64,000 nucleotides of DNA from Atopostipes suicloacalis DSM 15692 (GTDB lineage Bacteria > Bacillota > Bacilli > Lactobacillales > Carnobacteriaceae_A), in contig NZ_FQUF01000003.1 of the NCBI RefSeq assembly GCF_900129085.1, positions 1 through 64,000 on the forward strand, in the 5' to 3' direction. Under the pieces are notes generated by a model. That model did not search any database. It was given only the letters and a program-made list of their open reading frames with translations, and was not told where the DNA came from. How positions within the stretch are numbered: the stretch's first letter is position 1; every line of letters starts with the position of its first letter. The translations under genes and the position numbers were made by a program. Shown piece by piece: positions 42,086-53,243 of this stretch.

Positions 42086-43870
42086 TTACAGTAGTAAGTA
42101 AAAATCCATTTGCATATAATTTCCGCTTATATTTAAATAACGGATAATAATCTGTACTTGATAGTCATCGATTTCCTCAGTAAAAGTAAGCTTTTCTCTA
42201 GGTAAAGAGAGACTGCCTCTACCTTTAAAATCTTCTAAAACATAACTAAAATCAAATTCGAGCGGTTCTTCTAAACGATCAGCATCCATCTCAATAATAA
42301 ATTCCTCATCTAATTGAACATTAATGACATGCGCTTCTCCTTTTAAGTCCACGCTTTCTGAAAAATCATCAAAGTTATCACCTAAAGATAAATCAAAGAT
42401 TTGTTCAAACTCACTTATCGGAATATTCGGATGTTCTTCATCTAAAGAGACGTTCGCTTGATTAATTTCTTCGCGGTAATTTCCATCCTGTCCCCAAGAA
42501 TTGTGCTCTGTCACAAATCCTAAATATTCGTCTTCTCGATAATAATATTTCTCAGGTAACCATTCTAACTGATTGAGTGCACGAATTTCGGACAAATAAT
42601 TCAGCGATTCTTGAATCGTTTCTTGATCATTGATCGATACGTCTGGATTCGGCGTAACATGATTTGAATCGATTAACATATCATATTTATTTAATACGTC
42701 GTTAATACGACCCCGTTGTTGATTGACTGAAATAGTTAGTGCGTCGATAGGCGGTGTCAGTGAAATTAATCCAGCTATAATAGCTACTATCGGCAAAAGT
42801 TGGAGATGATTCTTTTTAAAAATATACCAAACACCACTAATCACCGAGCCCACACCAAACATTAAGATAATATAGCGTCCATGCGTCACTCCTACTTCTC
42901 GTATTTGCAGGAAAGTTGAAATCATTTGAAAAATAAGCACAAATATTAGAGCGATTGGAAAAATCTTTTTGAACCAGAGAGCCATTTTATTTTCAATAGA
43001 ATCGGCTAAAATTAATAAAATCCATCCATTAATAGCATAACTTAATAACAGACCTTCCAGGATATTTTCCGTAAAAAATTTTCCTCTTAAGTTTATTAAA
43101 ATATAAACAACAATAATCCCTGTAAGAATGGCCATCACAGGTATTAAAATATAACTAATTAAGTGATGTAAAAACTTCGGCATATGAACTGACTGCTCGA
43201 CCGTTCGCTCTTCATTTATTGATTCAGGTTCTATTGAAAAGTAATCTGGAATGAATGTTAAAAATAAAATAGGAGCGAATAAACAAAAGATAAAGACAGA
43301 GCTATAGAAAAACCAATCCATCTTTATAGTGAAAAATAGAAATTCAAATAATGAAAAGGTAAAAATGACACCTAAAAATAGAATTATTGAGAAAAAACTT
43401 GTTATAAAATAGGTTTTAAAAGTGACAAGGAAGCTATCTGAAAATTTGATTTTGGATTTTATTGTAGGGGCCCAGATAAATAAAATAACCGCAACAAAGT
43501 ATAAAATCATTGTACGAATCCCTGGAATCGAATAAAAATTCCATGAATCATCAATTAATGAATGGCTTGACGACAAATAAAAACGATACAATAAAACAAA
43601 AATAATCACAAGACCATACAGAATCCAGCGCATTTGCACACGCTGTTTAAAAAATCGTTCATAAAATAATTGACTTGTAGCAGAAAAAATAATTCCTATA
43701 ATTAAAAGCAAGAATGTAGGCTCAAACGTTCCTACAGATTCTTTCGTATAAATCTGCCAAGCCGTTAGCAATAGAATAAATACAACAGTTAAGGGAAAAC
43801 GAAAAATAATTTGCTTTAATTCACTGACAATTTTTTCTGAGCTTATTCGTTTCATATTCCTCATCTCCAT
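42086..43870 (-). CDS. DUF4153-family membrane protein
   Basis: A 594-residue protein with about twelve to thirteen membrane helices in the first 400 residues and a soluble acidic C-terminal domain of about 190 residues. REVGVTHGRYIILMFGVGS and FSLFEFLF resemble the DUF4153 family, whose function is unknown. Several ATG codons lie at the start (43870, 43864, 43855); 43855, with GAGG upstream, may be the real one. It is transcribed divergently from the TetR gene across a region with TetR-like palindromes, so it may belong to the same regulon. Confidence 0.75.
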   Translation of the reverse strand: MEMRNMKRISSEKIVSELKQIIFRFPLTVVFILLLTAWQIYTKESVGTFEPTFLLLIIGIIFSATSQLFYERFFKQRVQMRWILYGLVIIFVLLYRFYLSSSHSLIDDSWNFYSIPGIRTMILYFVAVILFIWAPTIKSKIKFSDSFLVTFKTYFITSFFSIILFLGVIFTFSLFEFLFFTIKMDWFFYSSVFIFCLFAPILFLTFIPDYFSIEPESINEERTVEQSVHMPKFLHHLISYILIPVMAILTGIIVVYILINLRGKFFTENILEGLLLSYAINGWILLILADSIENKMALWFKKIFPIALIFVLIFQMISTFLQIREVGVTHGRYIILMFGVGSVISGVWYIFKKNHLQLLPIVAIIAGLISLTPPIDALTISVNQQRGRINDVLNKYDMLIDSNHVTPNPDVSINDQETIQESLNYLSEIRALNQLEWLPEKYYYREDEYLGFVTEHNSWGQDGNYREEINQANVSLDEEHPNIPISEFEQIFDLSLGDNFDDFSESVDLKGEAHVINVQLDEEFIIEMDADRLEEPLEFDFSYVLEDFKGRGSLSLPREKLTFTEEIDDYQVQIIIRYLNISGNYMQMDFYLLL

Positions 43871-43947
43871 CTCTAATATATGATTTTCTTTATTGTACTA
43901 TGAATTTAGATAAATGCACAAAAAGATCAATTCTGTTATTTCTCATG

Positions 43948-44009
43948 AGTCAAATTTCATTTGACTACACTGGTCAATTTATATAAAATATATTTGACCA
44001 TGATGGTCA
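43948..44009. promoter_or_regulatory. TetR operator cluster in divergent intergenic region
   Basis: Three inverted repeats share a GTCA core: AGTCAAATTTCATTTGACT (43948-43966), TGGTCAA-N16-TTGACCA (43971-44000) and TGACCATGATGGTCA (43995-44009). They sit between the DUF4153 gene and the tetR gene, covering the promoter area of tetR. They are probable binding sites for the adjacent regulator. Confidence 0.65.
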
Positions 44010-44031
44010 TTTTAGAACGGAGGTTTAACTA

Positions 44032-44676
44032 TTGATAGAAAAATTTGAAAAATTAGATGAAGAAAAACGTCAAAATATATTGCGAGCTGCATTAAATATA
44101 TTTGCCGTTAAAGGTTATAAAGATGCTTCGACGAACAAAATTGTCAAAGAAGCGGGTATCAGTAAAGGTACGCTTTTCTATTACTTTAAAAATAAAGAAG
44201 GTTTGTATCATTATTTGATTGATTATTCTCTAGAGGTTATTAAAAAAGAATATATTCGTCACATTGATTATACAACGCTGGATATCATAAAACGTATGGA
44301 GAATAATTCAAAGATTAAGTATCAGTATTTTCAAAAATATCCAGAAGTTAATTATTTTTTATCAACTGTTTTATATTCAGAACTTGAACATTTACCGACT
44401 AGTTACCAAGAAAAATTTCAGGACTTAATCCAGACCTCTCTCGGAAAAATGAGTAAACAAGAAAAAACTCAAGAAAATTTGTTTAAAGAACATATAAATC
44501 CAGAAAAAGCAGCCCGAATTATTGAATTATCCATTGAAGGCTATTTTGCTGAATTAGCGGAAACATTTAAACAAAATCAAGTAAAGGCTATTAATTTTGA
44601 TACTCTTTGGGAAGAATTTGATGAGTATTTAGATACGTTACGTGAAATTTTTTATAAACCATTTGAGGAGGAATAA
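44032..44676 (+). CDS. TetR-family regulator of the adjacent ABC exporter
   Basis: A 214-residue TetR-type repressor. The N-terminal HTH is in AVKGYKDASTNKIVKEAGIS and KGTLFYYFKNKEGLYHYLID (about residues 25-62), and the rest is the helical ligand domain. The start is TTG 44032 with GGAGG 8 bases upstream. It is the first gene of an operon with an ABC ATPase (2 bases downstream) and a permease. It should repress the exporter until an inducer, perhaps a drug, binds. The operators lie just upstream. Confidence 0.88.
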   Translation: MIEKFEKLDEEKRQNILRAALNIFAVKGYKDASTNKIVKEAGISKGTLFYYFKNKEGLYHYLIDYSLEVIKKEYIRHIDYTTLDIIKRMENNSKIKYQYFQKYPEVNYFLSTVLYSELEHLPTSYQEKFQDLIQTSLGKMSKQEKTQENLFKEHINPEKAARIIELSIEGYFAELAETFKQNQVKAINFDTLWEEFDEYLDTLREIFYKPFEEE

Positions 44677-44678
44677 AA

Positions 44679-45581
44679 TTGAGTATTATTCAGATAGAAA
44701 ATTTAACCAAATCTTTTGGCCAATTTAAAGCTTTAGAGGATGTCAATTTAGAAGTTAAACAAGGAGAAATTCATGGCTTTATTGGACCAAATGGCGCTGG
44801 AAAATCGACCACTATTCGAGTATTGCTTGGTATGCTAAAAGCTGATACTGGAAATATTACAATTTTTGGAAAAGATACTTGGCAAGAGGCAGTATCCATT
44901 CATAGCCGTATAGCTTATGTTCCAGGCGATGCCAATTTATGGCCAAATTTAACAGGCGGACAAATTATTGATCTATTTTTAAATATGCGAAATTCGACAA
45001 TTGACAACAAGCGTCGAGATGAGCTAATTAAATATTTTGAATTAGACCCTACAAAAAAATGCCGTACTTATTCAAAAGGAAATTTACAAAAAGTTCTTAT
45101 TATATCTGCTTTAGCTTCGGATGCAGATATTTATATACTCGACGAACCAACTTCTGGTTTAGATCCACTAATGGAACGGAAATTTCAAAATTATTTATTA
45201 GATTTAAAAGCTCAAGGAAAAACGATCTTGCTATCAAGTCATATTTTATCCGAGGTAGAAAAGCTTTGCGATCATGTGTCAATTATTCGAAAAGGTAAAA
45301 TCATTGAAGAAGGAACTTTAGAGGAATTGAGACATCTTACTCGCACTAATTTTGAGGTGACCTCGTCTGAAAATTTAGAAGGACTTGAAAATATAGAAGG
45401 TATTCATCAAGTTGAACGTGAAAATACGACTACAACTTTTCAAGTGGACAGTGAAAATGTTAATGAAGTTATACAATTGCTTAGTCAATATAAAATTACC
45501 CACTTAACGAGCGCCCCTCCAAGACTGGAAGATTTGTTTATACGATACTATGACGATCAAGAGGATGAACAGTATGATTAG
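44679..45581 (+). CDS. ABC exporter ATPase
   Basis: A 300-residue ATPase. Walker A is GPNGAGKST (about residues 38-46), Walker B IYILDEPTSGLD, and the switch His is in LSSHILSEVEKLCDH. The usual LSGGQ is replaced by YSKGNLQKV, common in DrrA-like exporters. The C-terminal ~80 residues are a family-specific extension. The start is TTG 44679 with GGAGG upstream. It works with the permease encoded next, which overlaps its end by 8 bases. It is probably a multidrug or lipid exporter under TetR control. Confidence 0.9.
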   Translation: MSIIQIENLTKSFGQFKALEDVNLEVKQGEIHGFIGPNGAGKSTTIRVLLGMLKADTGNITIFGKDTWQEAVSIHSRIAYVPGDANLWPNLTGGQIIDLFLNMRNSTIDNKRRDELIKYFELDPTKKCRTYSKGNLQKVLIISALASDADIYILDEPTSGLDPLMERKFQNYLLDLKAQGKTILLSSHILSEVEKLCDHVSIIRKGKIIEEGTLEELRHLTRTNFEVTSSENLEGLENIEGIHQVERENTTTTFQVDSENVNEVIQLLSQYKITHLTSAPPRLEDLFIRYYDDQEDEQYD

Positions 45582-47178
45582 AGAAAACTTTAAAGGGACT
45601 AGTCAATTGATTAAATTGTTATTTAAACAACATCGTCTAAAAATTTTTCTGTGGGTAATTGGTATTGTAGGAATTTCTATTGTAGTCGCTCTAGCCTATC
45701 CAGAAATTTATACGTCTAAAGAAGATATTATGGGCTTTGCAATAACGATGGATAATCCTGCAATGATTGCAATGTTGGGTTCTGGGTATGAGACTGAATC
45801 TTTTAATTTAGGTGCAATATTTGCTAATGAGATGTTGATGTTTACTTCAATTGCTCTTGCAACAATGAATATACTACTGATGAGTAACAGCACCCGAGAT
45901 GATGAGCAAGCTGGACGTTTAGAGATTATTCAATCTTTGCCTGTTGGAAAGGTTTCCTATCTCACTGCAGGTGTTATTTTATTATTTTTAGTTAATTTAT
46001 CCATTAATCTTTTACTTACTATTGGGTTAGCTACTTTAGGTGAATCCGTATTTACTTGGGAGAGTTCCTTACTATATAGCTCAATTCTTACTTTGACGGG
46101 TCTATTTTTCGCAGGTATTACTGCAGTTATTGCTCAACTATCTGAAACCGCTCATGGCACGAAGCAACTTGCTTTTGGTACATTGATTTTTTCTTATGTG
46201 ATTCGAATGATCGGTGATGTTCAAAGTGAAACATTATCTCTTTTTTCTCCATTAGGCTGGACGACACGAACGGAAGTCTTTGTAGAAAACTACTGGTTAC
46301 CTGTTTTTGTATTAAGTATAGGAGTTATCATTTTAACAAGTCTCGCATTTTATCTTCGAACTAAACGTGATATGTTTGCAGGTATTTTGCCTTCTCGAAG
46401 CGGAAAGAGTCACGCTTCAACATTTTTAAAAACAACGCCTGGTTTCATCTGGCATTTACAAAAAACAAAAATCATTAGTTGGTTTATTTTACTATTTGCA
46501 CTGTGTGCAGCATTTGGCGCGATTTTAGGCGAGTTAGAAGCCTATTTTTCAGATATCAATATCTTACAACAATTTCTTGCAGGTAGTGCGGGCGATGGAA
46601 TGATGGAACAATTTATCACTTATTTATTTGCAATTATGTCAATATTTTCAGTCTTTCCAGTACTTTCTATCATGATTAGTCTGAAATCTGAAGAAGATGC
46701 CAATCGAACAGAGCATTTTTATACACGAGCTGTATCTAGAAGTAAAATCTTCCTCACTTACTGTATTTTTTCAGTTTTAACGAGTTTGCTCATGCAATTT
46801 GCGATTGCTGGTGGTATTTATATGACCTCTAAAAATGTTTTAGAAGAAACCATTTCTTTACAAAGCTATGTTGAAATGAGTTTTGTATATTTACCCGCTA
46901 TCTTTGTTTTTATTGGACTAATCACTTTACTCATTGGAATAGTTCCTAAATTAACTCATACCATATGGTTATATGTTACTTATGTATTTGTTGTATTATA
47001 CATTGGAAACCTTTTAGAGTTTCCAAAATGGGCAAATAACTTGTCAGCTTTTCATCATATTTCCGAATATCCTCATGAAGCAATTGAATGGAAAACGATG
47101 TTAGTCCTTACTTCCATTGGTTTTATATTAACTATTATAGGATTAGTTGGTTATACCAATCGTGATATTGAAGCATAG
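45574..47178 (+). CDS. ABC exporter permease (ABC-2 type, twelve-helix)
   Basis: A 534-residue membrane protein formed by two repeats of about six helices each, as in the polyketide-antibiotic/tetronasin-type ABC-2 permeases. A long extracytoplasmic segment follows the first helix of each half (AYPEIYTSKEDIMGFAITMD; ILGELEAYFSDINILQQF). DDEQAGRLEIIQSLPVGK is the cytoplasmic coupling region, repeated as EDANRTEHFYTRAVSRSK. The start is ATG 45574, with AAGAGG upstream and overlap with the ATPase gene. The substrate is unknown. Confidence 0.88.
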   Translation: MIRENFKGTSQLIKLLFKQHRLKIFLWVIGIVGISIVVALAYPEIYTSKEDIMGFAITMDNPAMIAMLGSGYETESFNLGAIFANEMLMFTSIALATMNILLMSNSTRDDEQAGRLEIIQSLPVGKVSYLTAGVILLFLVNLSINLLLTIGLATLGESVFTWESSLLYSSILTLTGLFFAGITAVIAQLSETAHGTKQLAFGTLIFSYVIRMIGDVQSETLSLFSPLGWTTRTEVFVENYWLPVFVLSIGVIILTSLAFYLRTKRDMFAGILPSRSGKSHASTFLKTTPGFIWHLQKTKIISWFILLFALCAAFGAILGELEAYFSDINILQQFLAGSAGDGMMEQFITYLFAIMSIFSVFPVLSIMISLKSEEDANRTEHFYTRAVSRSKIFLTYCIFSVLTSLLMQFAIAGGIYMTSKNVLEETISLQSYVEMSFVYLPAIFVFIGLITLLIGIVPKLTHTIWLYVTYVFVVLYIGNLLEFPKWANNLSAFHHISEYPHEAIEWKTMLVLTSIGFILTIIGLVGYTNRDIEA

Positions 47179-47194
47179 AAATTAAAGGCAATAT

Positions 47195-47240
47195 AAAACA
47201 CAGCGACTCTTTCAGTAGAAGTTCGCTGTGTTTTGAATTT
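47195..47240 (+). terminator. Terminator after the ABC exporter operon
   Basis: AAAACACAGCGA pairs perfectly with TCGCTGTGTTTT. The sequence is usable in both directions, facing the convergent GH1 gene. Confidence 0.9.
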
Positions 47241-47271
47241 TATTTTATTTAGAGAATCCTTTTAGATACTA

Positions 47272-48744
<1,473 letters not shown>

Positions 48745-49635
48745 TTAAATATTACTTGACAAATTTTCTTTTACTAAATTATAAGCGCCTACAACCCCAG
48801 CGGCATTGTAAAATTTACAGGCAACGATCGGTACTTTAAAATCATCCCAAGCAAATATTTCTGTCATTCGTTCATTGATTAAGGGTAAATATTTAGGATT
48901 GGCACTCACTCCGCCACCAATTAGTATTTTTTGTGGATTTAACGTTACTGCTATATTAAAAATACCAATACATAAGGTATCCACCCAATCGACAATTAAC
49001 TGTTGGACTTCTTTGTTCTGTTCGGCTTGTTCAAAAATGTATTCGCCGGTGACCCTTTCTGGTGTGTCTGGTAGATTTAAAGCTTTAAAATTGCGAATAA
49101 GCGGAGGCATTGCGGCAAACTCATGCAAAGTTTTATTCGGATGTGTATCATAGTTAATACGCATCGTTCCTAATTCTCCGGCTTTAAATTGACCCCCTGT
49201 ATATAACTTATTGTCTAAGTAGAGTGCGCCTCCAATCCCTGTTCCTACAGTCAATAATAAAAAGTCACTCACTCCAACCGCATGACCAAATCCACTTTCT
49301 GCTAAAGCCGCACAATTCGCATCATTTTCAATAAATATAGGAAGTGAAAGGTCTTCTTTTAGTAACTCAATAATATTTGTTTGGTCTAGGAACATTAAGG
49401 CTCCGCCTCTTTCAGCGAAACCAGTCTTCGAATTTATATAACCAGGTAAACTAAGGCCTAAACCATCTAGCGAATAATTTTCTTCAAAGGCTTGGACAAT
49501 CTGAATGATAACCGTTTTAAATTTTTCTTTCCCATAAGGTGTAGGAACTTTTGACTGTTCTATAATTTCTGCATCTTCAGAAAATAAAGCATATTTTATT
49601 TCAGTTCCACCTACGTCAATTGCCACTGTATACAT
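48745..49635 (-). CDS. ROK-family sugar kinase without zinc motif
   Basis: A 296-residue kinase. The ATP motif AIDVGGTEIKYALF is at about residues 4-17, the catalytic Asp is in FIENDANCAALAE, and GTGIGGALYLDNKLYTG carries the ROK signature. The zinc-binding CxCGxxGC found in glucokinases and NagC-type proteins is absent; the region reads LHEFAAMPPLIRNF. This resembles BglK beta-glucoside kinases, which phosphorylate cellobiose and related sugars. ATG 49635 follows GGAG. It is encoded between lacI and bglA, so a role in beta-glucoside use is likely. Confidence 0.85.
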   Translation of the reverse strand: MYTVAIDVGGTEIKYALFSEDAEIIEQSKVPTPYGKEKFKTVIIQIVQAFEENYSLDGLGLSLPGYINSKTGFAERGGALMFLDQTNIIELLKEDLSLPIFIENDANCAALAESGFGHAVGVSDFLLLTVGTGIGGALYLDNKLYTGGQFKAGELGTMRINYDTHPNKTLHEFAAMPPLIRNFKALNLPDTPERVTGEYIFEQAEQNKEVQQLIVDWVDTLCIGIFNIAVTLNPQKILIGGGVSANPKYLPLINERMTEIFAWDDFKVPIVACKFYNAAGVVGAYNLVKENLSSNI

Positions 49636-49675
49636 AAAACTCTCCTTTATCTGCATGATTAAATTTTTTTATATT

Positions 49676-50689
49676 CTATCTTTGAATGCCTGTCCGGACA
49701 CTTGTTGAATCTCGACCGATTATTTTCCCTGGTAATTTATATACTTTACCCTCTGATTCATTATTTATTAACTCTATGGCATGTTGAACTGCTAAAATTC
49801 CTTGTCTTGAAATTTGATTACGAACGGTGGTCAATTTTGGGTTATAATACTGAGCAATTTCTATATCATCAAAACCCATCACACTAATATCTTTTGGTAC
49901 TCGTAATCCTTCAGCCTCTAACGCTTCTATCGCACCTATTGCACTTAAATCATTTCCGGCTAAAAACGCATCAGGAATTTCTCGAGGATGTTGGTTAATA
50001 AATGACCTAACAGCATTATACCCCGCTTCTTTTTCATAAAAACCTCGAATGATGTATTCAGATTTTGGTTCTACTCCATATTCTTTTAATGCAGTTAGAT
50101 AACCTGCTTTTCGTTGTTCACTATCATAGGTTGATCCTCTTCCTGAAATATATACAATTTTTTTATGACCTAAATTTAATAAATAAGAAGTAGCCTCATA
50201 TCCTGAATTATAAGAATCAAACAAGACGCTTCCCATATTCTTATTATATATTTCTCGGTCAAAAAAAACGGTTTTAATATTATGTTGATTTATTAGTTCC
50301 ATTTCTTTTTCTTTTATATATTCATGGGAAAATATAATAGCCCCATCAATGGCTCCTCCAAATATGTTTTTTAATATTATTTGTTTATCTTTAGAAAAAA
50401 ATATATTTAAACCGTACCCATTTCTATCACACTCATTTGACATGGCCTCTACTAAATTATGGAAATATGCTCCTCCTACACTTGTAGTGAAGAAACCAAT
50501 CATTTTAGTTTTTTTGGCTTTTAAATTTTTCCCCCTTAAATCCGGAATATAATCTAGCTTTTCTGCCACTTCTAATATATGTTTCTTCGTTTCAGGTGCT
50601 AAAACATTTACTCCATTTAAAGCATTAGAAACAGTTGAAATAGATACTCCTGCTTCTTTTGCTACATCTTTAATTGTAATCTTTGTCAT
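49676..50689 (-). CDS. LacI-family regulator of beta-glucoside genes
   Basis: A 337-residue regulator. The HTH is MTKITIKDVAKEAGVSISTV and the following SNALNGV, with the hinge helix in LRGKNLKAKKT (about residues 50-60). A periplasmic-binding-like effector domain follows (IIFSHEY, GFDDIEIAQYYNPKLTTVRN). ATG 50689 follows AGGTGA. It is first in the unit with the ROK kinase and GH1 genes. AAAAACGTTTTT palindromes upstream of the PTS gene are its likely operators. Confidence 0.9.
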   Translation of the reverse strand: MTKITIKDVAKEAGVSISTVSNALNGVNVLAPETKKHILEVAEKLDYIPDLRGKNLKAKKTKMIGFFTTSVGGAYFHNLVEAMSNECDRNGYGLNIFFSKDKQIILKNIFGGAIDGAIIFSHEYIKEKEMELINQHNIKTVFFDREIYNKNMGSVLFDSYNSGYEATSYLLNLGHKKIVYISGRGSTYDSEQRKAGYLTALKEYGVEPKSEYIIRGFYEKEAGYNAVRSFINQHPREIPDAFLAGNDLSAIGAIEALEAEGLRVPKDISVMGFDDIEIAQYYNPKLTTVRNQISRQGILAVQHAIELINNESEGKVYKLPGKIIGRDSTSVRTGIQR

Positions 50690-50707
50690 TAGTTCACCTA
50701 CTTTCAT

Positions 50708-51625
50708 TTACATTTTTTCTTACTTGTTATCATAGTTTATATCAAATAAATTTTGTCCAGATTATAAAGTAAAATTAAAAAAATTATTACTTAAATGAAA
50801 TTAAAAACTCTAAACCTCTTATCTTGTTTATATAGTACGTAAAATAAAGAATAATAAATTGATAAACTTATATCAATTTATTATGTAGCTGTTTATTTTT
50901 GTTCGTATTTGTTTCTTTAAGAATGAAAAAGCAACGTTAATAGTAATGTACTGAATTCAATTCCTGTAGAATTATTTAGTAATATACATGTACACTAGTA
51001 TTACTGTTACTTTTTTAGTAAATATCTTTTAAAAGATATTGTATTTGATTAATGAAACATTGTCTGTTTTACCACCGAATTAAACTAAAAATTTGTTGTG
51101 AGATTTGTTTCGTAATCCAACGAGTAAAAATTTCAGGGTTTTTAGAAAACATGTTGTATAGTATATATTCCTTCAAAATTAACTAACAGTTTTTTTTGCT
51201 ATCGTTTTTTTCTTAAAAATATTATAAAAAGAATCAGTAATATTAAAATTATTTAGAATCATTGAATAATTTATTTGGCTTCATTTTATGGTCAATAATA
51301 TTATATTTAAATCAATCCTGTGTCCACTTATAGTATCTCGTTTTCTATTCTATTTGCAATTACGTCTCCTTAAGAAAATACTAAAATTCACTCGAATATT
51401 ACTTGGAATATCTGTTCTTTTATCAAAGTTTTATTAGTAATTATTCTTTTGCATAATATATAGATTATGATGTACAAGTCAAATTGAATTTGGTAGCTGA
51501 TTACTGTTATTATTGAAAGGTTAAATCAGCAAATTTACTCTCTTTCAGTCATTTCAAATCTTAACTTCACTAAAACTATGGATCAGCATGATATCAAATT
51601 CGCCACCTACTTATCAAACTCTATA
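50708..51625. other. About 0.9 kb of very AT-rich non-coding DNA
   Basis: No credible gene was found on either strand. Two perfect palindromes stand out. One is AATAAATTGATA with TATCAATTTATT (50853-50882), and the other is AATATCTTTTAAAAGATATT (51021-51040). The promoter of the lacI-ROK-bglA unit must lie at the left end. The composition is even more AT-rich than the neighbourhood, which suggests decayed sequence or an insertion; no gene fragment could be recognised. Confidence 0.5.
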
Positions 51626-51631
51626 AAATTA

Positions 51632-51675
51632 AAACTACCTAATTATAGTATATAAAGAAATAAATTAGGTAGTTT
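51632..51675 (-). terminator. Terminator after the PTS EIIC gene
   Basis: AAACTACCTAATT pairs with AATTAGGTAGTTT; the minus strand continues TTTTAATTTTAT. Confidence 0.85.
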
Positions 51676-51707
51676 CTCATTAGTTTAAATAAATTTTAAT
51701 AGGAATA

Positions 51708-53054
51708 TTAATTAACCGCTGGATCTGTTTCTGCAATGGCTTCGTCGTCTCTTTCCTTGGCTTCAGCATTTGCCATAATAACAAATGGTGAATACATTGC
51801 AACAGATACAACTAAACAGAAGAGACCAACAACTAACCCCATAATATCTCCACCAGATCCAATGTAAGGGATCAATGGTCCAGGAGTTGTCCAAGGTACT
51901 CCATATCCTATTGGATCCATAAATCCTGTACTGATAGCAAAGTATCCAATTACAATGTTAACGACAGGTGTTAATACAAATGGTACAATCATGAGTGGAT
52001 TTAATACAATAGGTAGTCCAAAAATAATTGGCTCATTTATATTAAATAAACCTGGTAGTATTGATAATTTGCCTAATGATTTATACTCTTCACGTTTTGA
52101 GAATAAGAAAATTGCTATAATTAAACCTAAAGTCATTCCACTACCACCATAGTTAGCAAACCCATCGTTTAATGCTCCCCAGTTGAAAGGGTAAGGAATT
52201 CCTACAGTTGTTCCATTTTCAGCTATAAACGCAGTATTTGCATTTCCTAGTGGTGCAAATATTGGATCTCGTACACCACCTAAAGTGTTTGGTCCATGAA
52301 TTCCTAAGAACCATAGTAGATTCGAGAGCATCGCGAAAACAATAACCGCAAATACGTTACCAACCATTCCAGACAACGGAGCTTGAATAATGTCAAAAAC
52401 TAAACCATTAAGTCCAGCATCAGAGAATAAGCTTAAAGTAAAGTTTAATAGGGCAAATACTACTAAAACAATACCAATAGGTATCATTCCGCTAAAAGAT
52501 CTTGCAACGTTCGGTGGAACTTGTTCTGGCATTTTAATTTCTAATCTTTCAATTTGAGTTAAACGAAATAATAGTTCAGTTGAAATCAACCCTATTATCA
52601 TAGCAACAAAAAGCCCTTCAGCTCCTAAAAAGTTCGTTTGCATTACAGTTCCATATTCTTCAGTATTAATTGTAGGCGGATACATAATAAAAAAAACGGC
52701 GATTGATGTTATTCCTGCAAATGTGGAATCCCCACCTAAAATTTTCATTAAGTTACTTGCTACCAGATATGCAATAATAATAGCAAAAATATTATTCGTT
52801 CCATCTACTACACTTACTAATAATTGCTGAGAATCTGCTAAATTAGGGAAAATAGCTTGTAAATTTAGCAGGTCTGCGATAAAGCCATCTGGATTAAGCA
52901 AGGTATTATTAATTAGTAATATAATAGATCCTGCCATCGTTAGCGGGAAAGCAGTAATGAATCCATCTCTAACAGCGGCAATATGCCTTTGATTATTTAA
53001 TCTTGCTGCAAATGGAATTATATGTTCTTCTAAAAAATTTCCAAATTTATTCAT
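51708..53054 (-). CDS. PTS sugar transporter subunit EIIC, lactose/cellobiose family
   Basis: Membrane sugar channel of the phosphotransferase system, 448 residues with about ten helices. It starts with FLEEHIIPFAARLNNQRHIA, and the NEPIIFGLPIVLNPLMIVPF motif near residue 340 contains the Glu/Asn-Glu sugar-binding site of the Cel/Lac family. The partner EIIA and EIIB are not encoded nearby, so they must be elsewhere. ATG 53054 is taken, with AGGAGG 12 bases upstream. It is regulated from a consensus promoter with a LacI-type operator in the spacer. The substrate is probably cellobiose or another beta-glucoside. Confidence 0.9.
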   Translation of the reverse strand: MNKFGNFLEEHIIPFAARLNNQRHIAAVRDGFITAFPLTMAGSIILLINNTLLNPDGFIADLLNLQAIFPNLADSQQLLVSVVDGTNNIFAIIIAYLVASNLMKILGGDSTFAGITSIAVFFIMYPPTINTEEYGTVMQTNFLGAEGLFVAMIIGLISTELLFRLTQIERLEIKMPEQVPPNVARSFSGMIPIGIVLVVFALLNFTLSLFSDAGLNGLVFDIIQAPLSGMVGNVFAVIVFAMLSNLLWFLGIHGPNTLGGVRDPIFAPLGNANTAFIAENGTTVGIPYPFNWGALNDGFANYGGSGMTLGLIIAIFLFSKREEYKSLGKLSILPGLFNINEPIIFGLPIVLNPLMIVPFVLTPVVNIVIGYFAISTGFMDPIGYGVPWTTPGPLIPYIGSGGDIMGLVVGLFCLVVSVAMYSPFVIMANAEAKERDDEAIAETDPAVN

Positions 53055-53144
53055 TTGATTTTTTTTCCTCCTAATTTTTGAATCTTTTACATTTTTCAAC
53101 TTGTATATTTATGCAGTCCTCCTTCGGTGCATATAAATTTTATT

Positions 53145-53156
53145 AAAAACGTTTTT
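53145..53156. promoter_or_regulatory. LacI-type operator in the leader of the PTS gene
   Basis: AAAAACGTTTTT is a perfect palindrome, the same core as the stronger site at 53248-53265. It lies about 90 bases upstream of the start codon and could support DNA looping between sites. Confidence 0.6.
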
Positions 53157-53218
53157 ATTTTATTGTTAAAATACAACAATTACTTTTCAATTATTATAAA
53201 CTCTATTTATAGATTTGG

Positions 53219-53232
53219 TTTAAACGTTTTCA
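53219..53232 (-). promoter_or_regulatory. cre box or second operator downstream of the PTS promoter
   Basis: On the minus strand TGAAAACGTTTAAA matches the cre consensus at 13 of 14 positions and also resembles the LacI-type sites. It lies just downstream of the -10 box, a usual CcpA repression position. Confidence 0.6.
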
Positions 53233-53243
53233 ATATTAACTGT

